Shown piece by piece: positions 8,542 to 16,214 of a DNA stretch of 45,594 nt. Positions within the stretch are counted from its first letter, which is position 1, and the number at the start of each line of letters is the position of its first letter. The stretch is from Streptomyces sp. Ru71 (GTDB lineage: Bacteria; Actinomycetota; Actinomycetes; Streptomycetales; Streptomycetaceae): positions 1 through 45,594 of the forward strand of contig NZ_PQSS01000059.1 of assembly GCF_002920535.1 (NCBI RefSeq), given 5' to 3'. Under the pieces are notes generated by a model. It saw only the letters and a list, made by a program, of their open reading frames with translations, was not told the origin of the DNA and did not search any database. The position numbers and the translations under genes were made by a program.

Positions 8542-8677
8542 GGGCACGCTCCTCGTGGGTGCGACGTTGTCCTACAGGTGAGTGCTGCCGATCCTCCCAC
8601 AGCGGCCCCGGACGATCTCCGCCGTAGGATGCCTGTGGCAGCAGCGGCAGCGGCGTGATCGGGAGCGGTAGACCATC

Positions 8678-9970
8678 GTGAGCAGCGAGAACTCTTCGGC
8701 GGGCGACGGGCGGCAGGTGTGGGACGTCGTCGTGGTGGGTGCCGGGCCCGCGGGAGCCTCGGCGGCCTACGCGGCGGCTGTCGCGGGGCGGCGCGTGCTG
8801 CTGCTGGAGAAGGCCGAACTGCCCCGCTACAAGACCTGCGGCGGCGGCATCATCGGCCCCTCGCGCGACGCGCTCCCGCCCGGCTTCGAGCTGCCGCTGA
8901 TGGACCGGGTGCACGCGGTGACGTTTTCCCTGGACGGCCGTTTCACCCGCACCCGGCGCTCCAAGCAGATGCTGTTCGGGCTGGTGAACAGGCCCGAGTT
9001 CGACCAGCGGCTCGTCGAGCACGCCCAGAAGGCGGGCGCCGAGCTGCGCACCGGTGCCACGGTGCAGCGCGTCGAGCAGCACGGCGCGGCCGTTCCCGAC
9101 CGGCGCACGGTCGCGGTGGTGCTCCAGGGCGGTGAGACGCTGCTGGCCCGGGCGGTCGTCGGCGCCGACGGCAGCGCCAGCCGGATAGGAGCCCACGTGG
9201 GCGTCAAGCTCGACCAGGTCGACCTCGGCCTGGAGGCGGAGATCCCGGTGCCGCGGACCGTCGCCGACGACTGGAAGGGTCGGGTGCTGCTGGACTGGGG
9301 CCCGCTGCCCGGCAGTTACGGCTGGGTGTTCCCCAAGGGCGACACGCTCACGGTCGGTGTGATCTCGGCGCGCGGCGAGGGTGCCGCCACCAAGCGCTAC
9401 CTGGAGGACTTCATCGGCCGCCTGGGCCTCGCCGGTTTCGAGCCGGCCGTCTCCTCCGGCCATCTGACCCGCTGCCGTGCCGACGACTCGCCGCTCTCGC
9501 GGGGGCGCGTGCTGGTGTGCGGGGACGCGGCCGGGCTGCTGGAGCCGTGGACCCGTGAGGGCATCTCCTTCGCGCTGCGCTCGGGCCGGCTCGCGGGGGA
9601 GTGGGCGGTGCGCATCGCCGAGGCGCACGACGCGGTGGACACCCGCCGCCAGGCCCTGAACTACGCGTTCGCCGTGAAGGCCGGGCTCGGCGTGGAGATG
9701 GCCGTCGGCAAGCGGCTGCTGTCCGTGTTCGAGCGGCGCCCCGGTGTCTTCCACGCCGCCCTGACCGGACTGCGTCCGGCGTGGCGGGCGTTCATGGAGA
9801 TCACCCGGGGCTCCACGTCGCTGGGGGAGATCGTCCGCACCCGGCCGATCGCCCACCGCGCGCTGACCGCGCTGGACCGGCGCCAGGCCGCAGCGGCCGA
9901 GGGCGTGGCGGGCGAGTCCGCACCGGTGCGCGAGGAGTCCGGCTCCGCGCCGGGCGAGGTCAGTTCGTGA
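8678..9970 (+). CDS. Geranylgeranyl-reductase-family FAD oxidoreductase
   Basis: 430 residues. The N-terminal Rossmann motif VVVGAGPAGASAAYAAA and LLLEKAELPRYKTCGGG are the FAD-binding and substrate-pocket signatures of the geranylgeranyl reductase family; VCGDAAGLLEPWTREGISFAL is the second FAD motif. Members saturate isoprenoid chains, for example of menaquinone or carotenoid precursors, and work at the membrane. GTG 8678 has a GGGAG some distance upstream. The last 11 bases overlap the 3' end of the convergent deazaflavin oxidoreductase. The glycine- and glutamate-rich tail (from about residue 405) is probably disordered. Which isoprenoid is reduced cannot be told from this sequence. Confidence 0.9.
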   Translation: MSSENSSAGDGRQVWDVVVVGAGPAGASAAYAAAVAGRRVLLLEKAELPRYKTCGGGIIGPSRDALPPGFELPLMDRVHAVTFSLDGRFTRTRRSKQMLFGLVNRPEFDQRLVEHAQKAGAELRTGATVQRVEQHGAAVPDRRTVAVVLQGGETLLARAVVGADGSASRIGAHVGVKLDQVDLGLEAEIPVPRTVADDWKGRVLLDWGPLPGSYGWVFPKGDTLTVGVISARGEGAATKRYLEDFIGRLGLAGFEPAVSSGHLTRCRADDSPLSRGRVLVCGDAAGLLEPWTREGISFALRSGRLAGEWAVRIAEAHDAVDTRRQALNYAFAVKAGLGVEMAVGKRLLSVFERRPGVFHAALTGLRPAWRAFMEITRGSTSLGEIVRTRPIAHRALTALDRRQAAAAEGVAGESAPVREESGSAPGEVSS

Positions 9971-10409
9971 CGGTGACGCGGAAGACGGGGTGGTCGGGGG
10001 CGATCCGGCGCAGCTCGGCGTCGGAGGAGTCCGGGCCCACCCCGTCGAAGAAGACGCCGACCTCGGCCTTCCACCGCTTGAGGTAGGCGCGCAGGATCGG
10101 CGCCTTGTCGTCGTCGGGCAGCTCGGTGGCGGCGAACACCTCCACCTGGCGGCCGAGGCGCAGCTCACCGCCGCCGGCGGCGCGCATGTTGTGCGTCCAC
10201 TGCACATGTCCGCGCGGGGCGACGAGGTACTGCGCGCCGTCCACCGTGAGCAGGTTGACCGGGGTGGTGCGCCACTGGCCGCTCTTGCGGCCGCGCACGG
10301 CGAGCACGCGGGAGCCCCACACGCTCAGGCCCCGGCGGGTCAGCCAGGCGACCGCGCGGTTGAGGACGTTCACGGTGAACCAGCCGGGCTTGCGGACGTG
10401 TGCGGACAT
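9960..10409 (-). CDS. Deazaflavin (F420)-dependent nitroreductase-family oxidoreductase
   Basis: 149 residues with the family core SRVLAVRGRKSGQWRTTPVNLLTVDGAQYLVAP and a downstream HNMRAAGGGELRLGR, as in mycobacterial Ddn-type split-barrel enzymes that use F420H2 or FMN. The catalytic substrate is unknown. ATG 10409 has GGAGG five bases upstream; a longer reading would run into the operator cluster. It is divergent from a TetR regulator, with four copies of a GAGCA-TGCTC element between them, so it is almost certainly the regulator's target. The 3' end overlaps the flavoenzyme gene by 11 bases in convergent orientation. Confidence 0.9.
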   Translation of the reverse strand: MSAHVRKPGWFTVNVLNRAVAWLTRRGLSVWGSRVLAVRGRKSGQWRTTPVNLLTVDGAQYLVAPRGHVQWTHNMRAAGGGELRLGRQVEVFAATELPDDDKAPILRAYLKRWKAEVGVFFDGVGPDSSDAELRRIAPDHPVFRVTVTN

Positions 10410-10428
10410 GGCAGCCTCCAAGGAAAGT

Positions 10429-10529
10429 GAGCGGTGCTCTCGCAGTGTGAGCACTGCTCTCGCTCACCCCAGTCTGGCGCGGTCGGCACGGCAATGCAAG
10501 AGCAGTGCTCACAAATGTGTGCGCTGCTC
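10429..10529. promoter_or_regulatory. Cluster of four TetR operator-like palindromes
   Basis: Two perfect copies of GAGCA-N-TGCTC lie at 10449-10459 and 10500-10510; extended by flanking bases they are exact reverse complements (TGAGCACTGCTCT and AGAGCAGTGCTCA). One-mismatch or weaker copies lie at 10429-10439 (GAGCGGTGCTC) and 10519-10529 (GTGCGCTGCTC). The two left copies sit in front of the oxidoreductase and the two right copies in front of the TetR gene, spaced 20 and 19 bases start to start. The symmetry strongly suggests that one TetR controls both promoters. Confidence 0.85.
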
Positions 10530-10552
10530 TCCCTCGTGGCAGACTGGGTGTC

Positions 10553-11251
10553 ATGAGCAGCGACATCGCACGCGGCGCCCGGGCCCGGGCCAGGATCGAG
10601 ATCACCGCGGCCATCAAGGACGAGGCGCGCAGACAGCTCGCCGAGGAAGGCGCGGCCAAGCTGTCGCTGCGTGCGGTGGCGCGCGCCCTCGGCATGGTCT
10701 CCTCCGCGCTCTACCGCTACTTCCCCAGCCGCGACGACCTGCTGACCGCGCTCATCATCGACGCCTACGACTCCCTCGGCGAGGCCGCCGAGTCGGCGCA
10801 CGCGGCGGTCGCCGGCGCCCCGGTGACACGACGCTGGACGGCGGTGTGCGAAGCCGTACGCCACTGGGCGCTCGCGCACCCCCACGAGTACGCCCTGATC
10901 TACGGCTCGCCCGTCCCCGGATACAGCGCGCCGCAGACGACCGTGCCGCCCGCCGCCCGGGTCGGGCGCCTCTTCCTCACGCTCGCCGGCGACGCCCACC
11001 GCGAGGGGACCCTGACGGAGCCGCCCCTGTCGTCCGCGCTGCGCCCCGAAGCCGAGCGCATGGCGGCCGACCTCGCGCCCGAGCTGCCGCCGCAGACGGT
11101 GACCGCGCTGGTGGCGGCCTGGGCGCAGCTGTTCGGCCTGGTGAGCTTCGAGCTGTTCGGCCAGTTCAACCGGGTGGTGGAGGAGCGGGAGGAGTTCTTC
11201 CGGCACGCGGTGGCACGGCTGGCGGAGAGCGTCGGCCTGCCCCGCGCCTGA
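10553..11251 (+). CDS. TetR-family regulator (WHG-domain type)
   Basis: 232 residues. The N-terminal helix-turn-helix reads AAKLSLRAVARALGMVSSALYRYFPSRDDLLTALI (about residues 34-68); the C-terminal ligand domain contains HPHEYALIYGSPVPGY, typical of the TetR_C_13/WHG group. ATG 10553 is used rather than in-frame starts further upstream, which would lie inside an operator copy. It is divergent from the deazaflavin oxidoreductase, and the four palindromes between them point to autoregulation and control of that enzyme. The inducer is unknown; a xenobiotic or redox-active small molecule would fit the target. Confidence 0.93.
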   Translation: MSSDIARGARARARIEITAAIKDEARRQLAEEGAAKLSLRAVARALGMVSSALYRYFPSRDDLLTALIIDAYDSLGEAAESAHAAVAGAPVTRRWTAVCEAVRHWALAHPHEYALIYGSPVPGYSAPQTTVPPAARVGRLFLTLAGDAHREGTLTEPPLSSALRPEAERMAADLAPELPPQTVTALVAAWAQLFGLVSFELFGQFNRVVEEREEFFRHAVARLAESVGLPRA

Positions 11252-11298
11252 GCCCCTCACCCGCTGCCTCGTGCACGCCGCGCGGCGACCGGAGGGGC
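11252..11298. terminator. Bidirectional terminator between TetR and TfoX genes
   Basis: GCCCCTC (11252-11258) pairs with GAGGGGC (11292-11298). The inner palindrome CGCCGCGCGGCG lies in the loop and can form its own stem. It fills the 49-base gap between the convergent tetR and TfoX-like genes. Confidence 0.55.
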
Positions 11299-11300
11299 CC

Positions 11301-11630
11301 TCACTTGGGCGGCAGGCCCGCCGCGAAGTCCCGCCCCTGGGCGACCCACGCGCGGAGCGCGTCGTCCTCGGCCACGGCCTGCCCGGCGATCACCACCCAG
11401 CCGCGCATCGGGCGGCCGGTCATGTCGAAGAGCCGCGTCCCCGGCCGGGCCAGAGCCGCATCGGTGGCGTCCGGCCCGACCCGCACCATGAGGTCGTCGC
11501 CGGTCACCCCGACGGCCATGTTGCCGCGCAGCAGGAAGGCCAGCCCGCCGAACATGCGCTTCTCGGCGATGTCCGGACCGGTGCCCAGCAGCGCCCGGAC
11601 CCGCTCGGCCAGCCCCTCGTCGTACGCCAT
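11301..11630 (-). CDS. TfoX N-terminal-domain protein
   Basis: 109 residues comprising only the TfoX/Sxy N-terminal domain: AYDEGLAERVRALLG, EKRMFGGLAFLLRGNMAVGV and VRVGPD. Despite the name, stand-alone actinobacterial versions are not known to act in competence. ATG 11630 overlaps the stop of the upstream SRPBCC gene (TGATG) and has GGAG seven bases upstream, so the two are translationally coupled. That coupling suggests the proteins are made together, but no joint function is known. Confidence 0.88.
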   Translation of the reverse strand: MAYDEGLAERVRALLGTGPDIAEKRMFGGLAFLLRGNMAVGVTGDDLMVRVGPDATDAALARPGTRLFDMTGRPMRGWVVIAGQAVAEDDALRAWVAQGRDFAAGLPPK

Positions 11631-12088
11631 CACCCGTCTCCTTCCCGCTCGGTCAGCCGGCGTTCGAGGTCGCGCAGGTCCTTGGTGAGGGAGGAGCGGA
11701 CCTGGCGGGCCAGCAGGGGCCGGGCCAGCCGGAACAGGCCGCCCGGGCCGCCGCGCACCCGGAGGGCGGCCAGTGTGCCGCGCGCGTCGGGCGTGAAGGT
11801 GTACGTCACGTGCATCGGCATGGGTCCGGCCACGGAGACCATGTCCAGCAGCCGCGGCGGCTCGTACGCGGCCACGCGCAGCACATAGTCGATGCGCCGC
11901 CCCAGGAAGTACGCCGTGCGCGTGACCTCGGCGCCCGTGCCGAAGCCGCCCGGCCCCGCCGGCCGGGTCAGCTCGGCCCGGCGGATGCCCTGGGTCCAGC
12001 GGCTGTCGTTGCGCCAGTCCATGGCGTACGCGGCCACCCGCTCGGGCGGCACCGGGATCGTCCGCCGCACCGTCACGTCGATCGTCAT
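11630..12088 (-). CDS. SRPBCC-family (START-like) protein
   Basis: 152 residues with a polyketide-cyclase/START-like hydrophobic-cavity fold: TIDVTVRRTIPVPPERVAAYAMDW at the start, RIDYVLRVAAYEPPRLLDM in the middle, and a long C-terminal helix RSSLTKDLRDLERRL. These proteins bind lipids or aromatic compounds or act as chaperone-like modulators. ATG 12088 follows GAGGAGA at a normal distance. It is the first gene of a two-gene unit with the TfoX-domain gene and diverges from the histidine kinase at 12240. Confidence 0.87.
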   Translation of the reverse strand: MTIDVTVRRTIPVPPERVAAYAMDWRNDSRWTQGIRRAELTRPAGPGGFGTGAEVTRTAYFLGRRIDYVLRVAAYEPPRLLDMVSVAGPMPMHVTYTFTPDARGTLAALRVRGGPGGLFRLARPLLARQVRSSLTKDLRDLERRLTEREGDG

Positions 12089-12239
12089 CGCGGCACTCTC
12101 CTCACCGCCATCGGCCCCGTTTCCAGGATGGCGGCGCACCCCCGCGTCCGCCGACCGGCGGCGTACTTCCCGGGGAGTACCCGTGATCACCTCGCCCGGC
12201 TGACGCCGTCCGGCGGGAGCGGCGTCTAGCGTGGCGGGC

Positions 12240-13463
12240 ATGGACAGAGAGCGTGTGCGCGGCGGCCCGCCGCAGTGGTGGCGGCACGGGCCGCCGTGGG
12301 CGGGCCGGTGGGACGACGAGGAGCGCCACGTCCACCCGCCCTGGCTCTCGACCCTGCTGATCACCGCCTTCGTGCTGATCGGCTCGCACTTCGCCGCACA
12401 CCAGCAGCACGGCGACCGCGCCCCGCTCGACTCCTTCGCGCGCGTGCTGCTCGTGATCGCGGGCGGGCTCCTGCTGTGGCGCAAGCGGTACCCGGTGGCG
12501 GTCGCCTTCGGCACCGCCGCCGCGACCCTGGTCTATCTGGGCGGCGGCTACCCCTACGGCCCGGTGTTCCTCACCGTCGCCGTGGCCTGCTTCAGCGCGA
12601 TCCTGGCCGGCCGCCGGTGGGCCGCCTGGGCGGCCGTCGGGATGCTGTGGGCCGGGCATGTGCTCATCGGGCACTGGCTCTACCGCTGGCTGCCGCCGTC
12701 CGGGGACGCGGCCGCGCCCTGGGGGCAGGAACTGGTCGTCGCCGCCTGGGTGGTGGCGCTCGCCGCCGTCGCCGAACTGGCCAGGGCCCGCCGCGAGCAG
12801 TGGGCGCGCGAGCGTGCCGAGCGGGCGCAGGCCGCGAAGCGGCGGGCCGACGAGGAGCGGCTGCGCATCGCCCGCGAACTGCACGACGTGCTCGCCCACA
12901 GCATCTCCGTGATCAACGTGCAGGCCGGGGTCGGACTGGCGCTGCTGGACTCCGATCCCGAGCAGGCCCGTCAGGCCCTGACCGCCATCAAGGCCAAGAG
13001 CAAGGAGGCGCTGGGCGAGGTGCGCCAGGTGCTCGACACGCTGCGCGCGCCGGGGGCCGCGCCGCGCGCGCCCGCGCCCGGCCTGGACCGGTTGCCGGAA
13101 CTGGTGGAGCAGGCCGCGAGCGCCGGTCTCACCGTCGACGTCGAGGGCACGGCCCCGCCGCTCGCACCGGGCGCCGACCTCGCCGCGTTCCGCATCGTGC
13201 AGGAGGCGCTCACCAACGTCGTACGGCACTCGCAGTCGCGGCACGCGCGCGTGCGGCTCGGTCACGACGGGCGGGCGCTGCGGCTGCGGATCGACGACGA
13301 CGGACCGGCGTCCGGCGCGGACGCCGGTGGCAGCGGCAACGGGCTGGCCGGGATGCGGGAGCGGGCGGCGGCGCTGGGTGGCACGATCGAGGCGGGGCCG
13401 CGCCCCGACGGAGGCTGGCGGGTGCTGGCCGAACTCCCGCTCAAGGCACAGGAGGACCGGTGA
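12240..13463 (+). CDS. NarL-type sensor histidine kinase
   Basis: 407 residues. The membrane part has about five hydrophobic segments (residues 35-190) with almost no extracytoplasmic domain, so it probably senses a membrane-borne signal. The HisKA_3 motif RELHDVLAHSISVINVQ puts the phospho-acceptor at H215, and the ATPase domain has EALTNVVRHS and NGLAGMRERAAALGG. A charged coiled-coil linker (ARARREQWARERAERAQAAKRRADEERL segment, residues 188-212) joins them. ATG 12240 was chosen over the GTG three codons earlier. Its stop overlaps the response-regulator start (GTGA), the usual arrangement for a cognate pair. Confidence 0.94.
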   Translation: MDRERVRGGPPQWWRHGPPWAGRWDDEERHVHPPWLSTLLITAFVLIGSHFAAHQQHGDRAPLDSFARVLLVIAGGLLLWRKRYPVAVAFGTAAATLVYLGGGYPYGPVFLTVAVACFSAILAGRRWAAWAAVGMLWAGHVLIGHWLYRWLPPSGDAAAPWGQELVVAAWVVALAAVAELARARREQWARERAERAQAAKRRADEERLRIARELHDVLAHSISVINVQAGVGLALLDSDPEQARQALTAIKAKSKEALGEVRQVLDTLRAPGAAPRAPAPGLDRLPELVEQAASAGLTVDVEGTAPPLAPGADLAAFRIVQEALTNVVRHSQSRHARVRLGHDGRALRLRIDDDGPASGADAGGSGNGLAGMRERAAALGGTIEAGPRPDGGWRVLAELPLKAQEDR

Positions 13464-14125
13464 TCCGCGTACTGCTCGCCGACGACCAGTCACTGGTCCG
13501 GGCCGGTTTCCGGGCGCTGCTCGACGCCCAGCCGGACATCGAGGTGGCCGGGGAGGCCGCCGACGGCGAGGAGGCGCTGCGCGCGGTCGCCGAACTGCGC
13601 CCGGACGTCGTGCTGATGGACATCCGCATGCCGCTGCTCGACGGCCTCGCCGCGACCCGCCGCATCACGGACGACGAGCGGCTGGCGGAGGTCAAGGTGG
13701 TCATGCTCACCACCTTCGAACTCGACGAGTACGTCTTCGAGGCGCTGCGCTCCGGTGCCTCCGGCTTCCTGGTCAAGGACACCGAACCGGAGGAACTCCT
13801 GCGCGCGGTACGGGCGGTGGTCGCCGGCGACGCGCTGCTGTCGCCCGGCGTGACCCGCCGGCTGATCGCCGAGTTCGCCGCCCGCTCCAAGGAACCGGCG
13901 GCGGCCGAGACCCTGTCCCGGCTCACCGAGCGGGAGCGTGAGGTGCTGGCCCTGGTCGGGCTCGGCCTGTCCAACGAGGAGATCGCCCGCCGCCTGGTGG
14001 TCAGCCCGCTCACCGCGAAGACCCACGTCAGCCGCACCATGGTGAAACTGGCAGCCCGCGACCGGGCCCAACTGGTCGTCCTGGCCTACGAGTCGGGCTT
14101 GGTACGCCCGGGCTGGCTGGGCTGA
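13460..14125 (+). CDS. NarL/FixJ-type response regulator
   Basis: 221 residues. The receiver domain has LLADDQ at the start, phospho-acceptor D54 in VVLMDIRMP, the switch Thr in MLTTFE and Lys in FLVKD. A LuxR-type helix-turn-helix (LTEREREVLALVGLGLSNEEIARRL, then TAKTHVSR) occupies about residues 155-215. GTG 13460 shares four bases with the kinase stop, so synthesis is coupled. The target genes are not evident; no repeated LuxR-type box is obvious nearby. A strong hairpin separates it from the convergent exporter gene. Confidence 0.95.
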   Translation: MIRVLLADDQSLVRAGFRALLDAQPDIEVAGEAADGEEALRAVAELRPDVVLMDIRMPLLDGLAATRRITDDERLAEVKVVMLTTFELDEYVFEALRSGASGFLVKDTEPEELLRAVRAVVAGDALLSPGVTRRLIAEFAARSKEPAAAETLSRLTEREREVLALVGLGLSNEEIARRLVVSPLTAKTHVSRTMVKLAARDRAQLVVLAYESGLVRPGWLG

Positions 14126-14171
14126 CCGCACTGCCGGAACCGCGTCAGCGGAACCCTGCAGGGACACAGCC

Positions 14172-14206
14172 GGGTGCCCGGCGGGCAAGCGACCCGTCGG
14201 GCACCC
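14172..14206. terminator. Bidirectional terminator hairpin
   Basis: GGGTGCCCG (14172-14180) pairs with CGGGCACCC (14198-14206); after one mismatch CGGG pairs with CCCG, closing on a seven-base loop. It lies between the convergent response-regulator and exporter genes and can serve both. Confidence 0.85.
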
Positions 14207-14225
14207 CAGGATGAGGCGAAGCCCC

Positions 14226-15716
14226 CTAGTCGTGGACCGGGACGCGGTCCGGCTTCGGCTCTGTCGCCGTGGACCGGGCGACCACGACCGAGCGCCGCGC
14301 GCGGCGTTCGCGCACGCCGGTCAGGCTGATCAGGAGTCCGGCGAGGGCGATGGCCGTGGCCACTACGAACCCGGGGCGGTAGCTGTCCAGGACCGCCTGC
14401 GGGGTGGCGTGCTCCGGGGCGTTCGCGGTGACCACCGCCGTCACCACGGCCAGGAAGATCGCGCCGCCCACCTGCACCGAGGTGTTCAGCAGACCCGAGA
14501 CCATGCCCTGCTCGTGGTCCTCGACCCCGTTGGTGGCCTGGATGTTGAGCGAGGGGAAGACCAGCGCGCACGCCGCGCCGATCAGCAGCATCGACGGCAG
14601 GATCGCCACCGCGTACACCGGGTCCAGGTCGACGTTCAGGAACAGGGCGTAGCCGGCGACCATCAGCGCGAATCCGGCCGGGATCAGCCGCCGGGTGCCG
14701 AACCGGTCGACGATGGAACCGACCTTGGTGGAGGAGACCGCCACCAGCGCGCCGGCCGGCAGGAAGGCCAGCGCGGTGTGCAGCGCCGACCAGCCCAGCA
14801 GGGACTGCATGTACAGCGTGGTCAGGAACTGGAAGCCGACGTAGGACCCGAAGAACGCCACCGCGCCGAGCTGGGCGCGCACCTGGTTGCCGGAGCGCAG
14901 CACCCCGAGCCGCACCAGCGGTCCGGCCGAACGCCGCTCGACCAGCACGAACGCGGTCAACAGCACGGCCACGGCGAGGAACGACAGCAGCGTGCGCGCC
15001 GACGCCCAGCCGACCTCGGGTGCCTGGACGACGGTGAAGACCAGCAGCAGCATCGAGGCGGTGCCGAGGACGGCGCCGGGGATGTCGTAGCCCTGGTGGT
15101 TCTCCTCGCGGGCGCTGCGCGGCAGCAGCTTCAGGCCCGCCAGCAGCGCGATCAGGGCGATGGGCGCGGGCAGCAGCATGGTGAGGCGCCAGCTGGCCTC
15201 GGTGAGCAGGCCGGACAGCACCAGGCCCATGGAGAAGCCGGTGGCGGCGCAGGTGGTGTAGATGGACAGGGCGCGGTTGCGCAGCGGGCCCTCGGGGAAC
15301 GTCGTGGTGATGATCGACAGGCCGGCCGGCGCGGTGAAGGCGGCGCTCAGGCCCTTGATGAAGCGGCTGGCGATCAGCAGCGGACCGGAGTCGACCAGGC
15401 CGCCCAGCAGCGAGGCGAGCGCGAACACGCCGAGCGCGACCAGGAACACCTGGCGCCGGCCCAGCAGGTCGGCGGTGCGTCCGCCGAGCAGGAGCAGACC
15501 GCCGTAGCCGAGGATGTAGCCGCTGACGATCCACTGCAGGGTCGAGGTGGACAGGTCCAGATCGGCGCCGATGGACGGCAGGGCGACGCCGACCATCGAC
15601 ACGTCCAGCGCGTCCAGGAACATCGCGGCGCACAGCACCAGCAGGGTGCCCCACAGCCGGGGAGTCCAGCGCACCGCTGGAGACGGGGACGCGGAGGGGT
15701 TGAGCGGAGAGGTCAT
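14226..15716 (-). CDS. DHA2-type MFS drug exporter
   Basis: 496 residues with about 14 hydrophobic segments. Family motifs are visible: LDALDVSMVGVALPSIGADL in the first helix, RTADLLGRRQVFL (loop 2-3, motif A) and VSGLLNTSVQVGGAIFLAV late in the protein, as in proton-driven multidrug exporters of the EmrB/QacA subgroup. ATG 15716 follows GGAAGA nine bases upstream. It diverges from a MarR repressor, and the 86-base gap holds a 27-bp palindrome, so it is very likely repressed by MarR and induced by its own substrate. Substrate unknown. Confidence 0.94.
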   Translation of the reverse strand: MTSPLNPSASPSPAVRWTPRLWGTLLVLCAAMFLDALDVSMVGVALPSIGADLDLSTSTLQWIVSGYILGYGGLLLLGGRTADLLGRRQVFLVALGVFALASLLGGLVDSGPLLIASRFIKGLSAAFTAPAGLSIITTTFPEGPLRNRALSIYTTCAATGFSMGLVLSGLLTEASWRLTMLLPAPIALIALLAGLKLLPRSAREENHQGYDIPGAVLGTASMLLLVFTVVQAPEVGWASARTLLSFLAVAVLLTAFVLVERRSAGPLVRLGVLRSGNQVRAQLGAVAFFGSYVGFQFLTTLYMQSLLGWSALHTALAFLPAGALVAVSSTKVGSIVDRFGTRRLIPAGFALMVAGYALFLNVDLDPVYAVAILPSMLLIGAACALVFPSLNIQATNGVEDHEQGMVSGLLNTSVQVGGAIFLAVVTAVVTANAPEHATPQAVLDSYRPGFVVATAIALAGLLISLTGVRERRARRSVVVARSTATEPKPDRVPVHD

Positions 15717-15731
15717 GACCCAGACTCTTCC

Positions 15732-15758
15732 ATGCGCATGCATTCAATGCAAGCGCAT
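15732..15758. promoter_or_regulatory. MarR operator, 27-bp composite palindrome
   Basis: The arms ATGCGC / GCGCAT (15732-15737, 15753-15758) and TGCATT / AATGCA (15739-15744, 15746-15751) are nested about a central C at 15745; only the two single bases between the arms fail to pair. It sits between the divergent exporter and MarR genes, 16 bases upstream of the exporter start codon. Confidence 0.88.
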
Positions 15759-15765
15759 TTAATTC

Positions 15766-15776
15766 TGATGCAATCA
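15766..15776. promoter_or_regulatory. Second, weaker MarR-site candidate
   Basis: TGATGCAATCA is a TGAT-GCA-ATCA palindrome that shares ATGCAA with the main operator. It lies 26 bases before the marR start codon, where it could mediate autoregulation. The region is markedly AT-rich compared with its surroundings, as expected for a promoter. Confidence 0.5.
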
Positions 15777-15802
15777 AATCGCTTCTCTGCTACGGTGCGC
15801 TC

Positions 15803-16198
15803 ATGGCGGCGAAGAAGGCCGAACAGGCGCTCGTGGAGCAGTGGCGGGACATCCTCGCGCTGCATGCGCGCACCCAGTGCGAACTGGACCGTGCCCTCGG
15901 GCAACACGGTCTGTGCGCCAGCGACTTCGAGGTGCTGGACGTCCTCGCGGAGGGCGCGGCAGCGGACGGCTCCTGCGCCTGGCGCGTCCAGGAGATCGCC
16001 GACCGCGTCCACCTCAGCCAGAGCGCGCTGTCCCGGCTGATCGCGCGCCTGGAGAAGTGCGGCCTGGTGGACCGCGCGCTGTGCCCGGAGGACCGGCGGG
16101 GCGTGCGTGTCGCCCTCACCGACAAGGGCCGCGCGCTGCACGGCGAGGTGCGGCCGGTGCAGCGCGCGGTGCTGACCAGGATGCTGGCCGGCGGCTGA
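15803..16198 (+). CDS. MarR-family transcriptional regulator
   Basis: 131 residues with a winged helix: VQEIADRVHLSQSALSRLIARLEKCGLVDR is the recognition helix region (about residues 62-92) and EDRRGVRVALTDKGRAL the wing. There are three cysteines, at CQ/CELD, HGLCASDF and SCAW, besides those in the DNA-binding part, so redox sensing is possible but not shown. ATG 15803 has only a weak ribosome site. It diverges from a DHA2 exporter with a strong palindrome between them, the standard layout of a MarR drug-efflux switch. Confidence 0.93.
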   Translation: MAAKKAEQALVEQWRDILALHARTQCELDRALGQHGLCASDFEVLDVLAEGAAADGSCAWRVQEIADRVHLSQSALSRLIARLEKCGLVDRALCPEDRRGVRVALTDKGRALHGEVRPVQRAVLTRMLAGG

Positions 16199-16214
16199 GC
16201 GCCGCCCGCAGCGG

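Noticed and set aside
7145..10207. A 1020-codon open frame on the minus strand covering the dipeptidase and flavoenzyme genes
   Set aside because: It overlaps well-supported genes on both strands, has Arg/Gly/Ala-rich composition without motifs, and reflects lack of stop codons in high-GC antisense frames.
12240..16198. Antibiotic biosynthetic gene cluster around the exporter and regulators
   Set aside because: No biosynthetic enzymes are present; a NarL pair beside a MarR/exporter pair is a common housekeeping arrangement.
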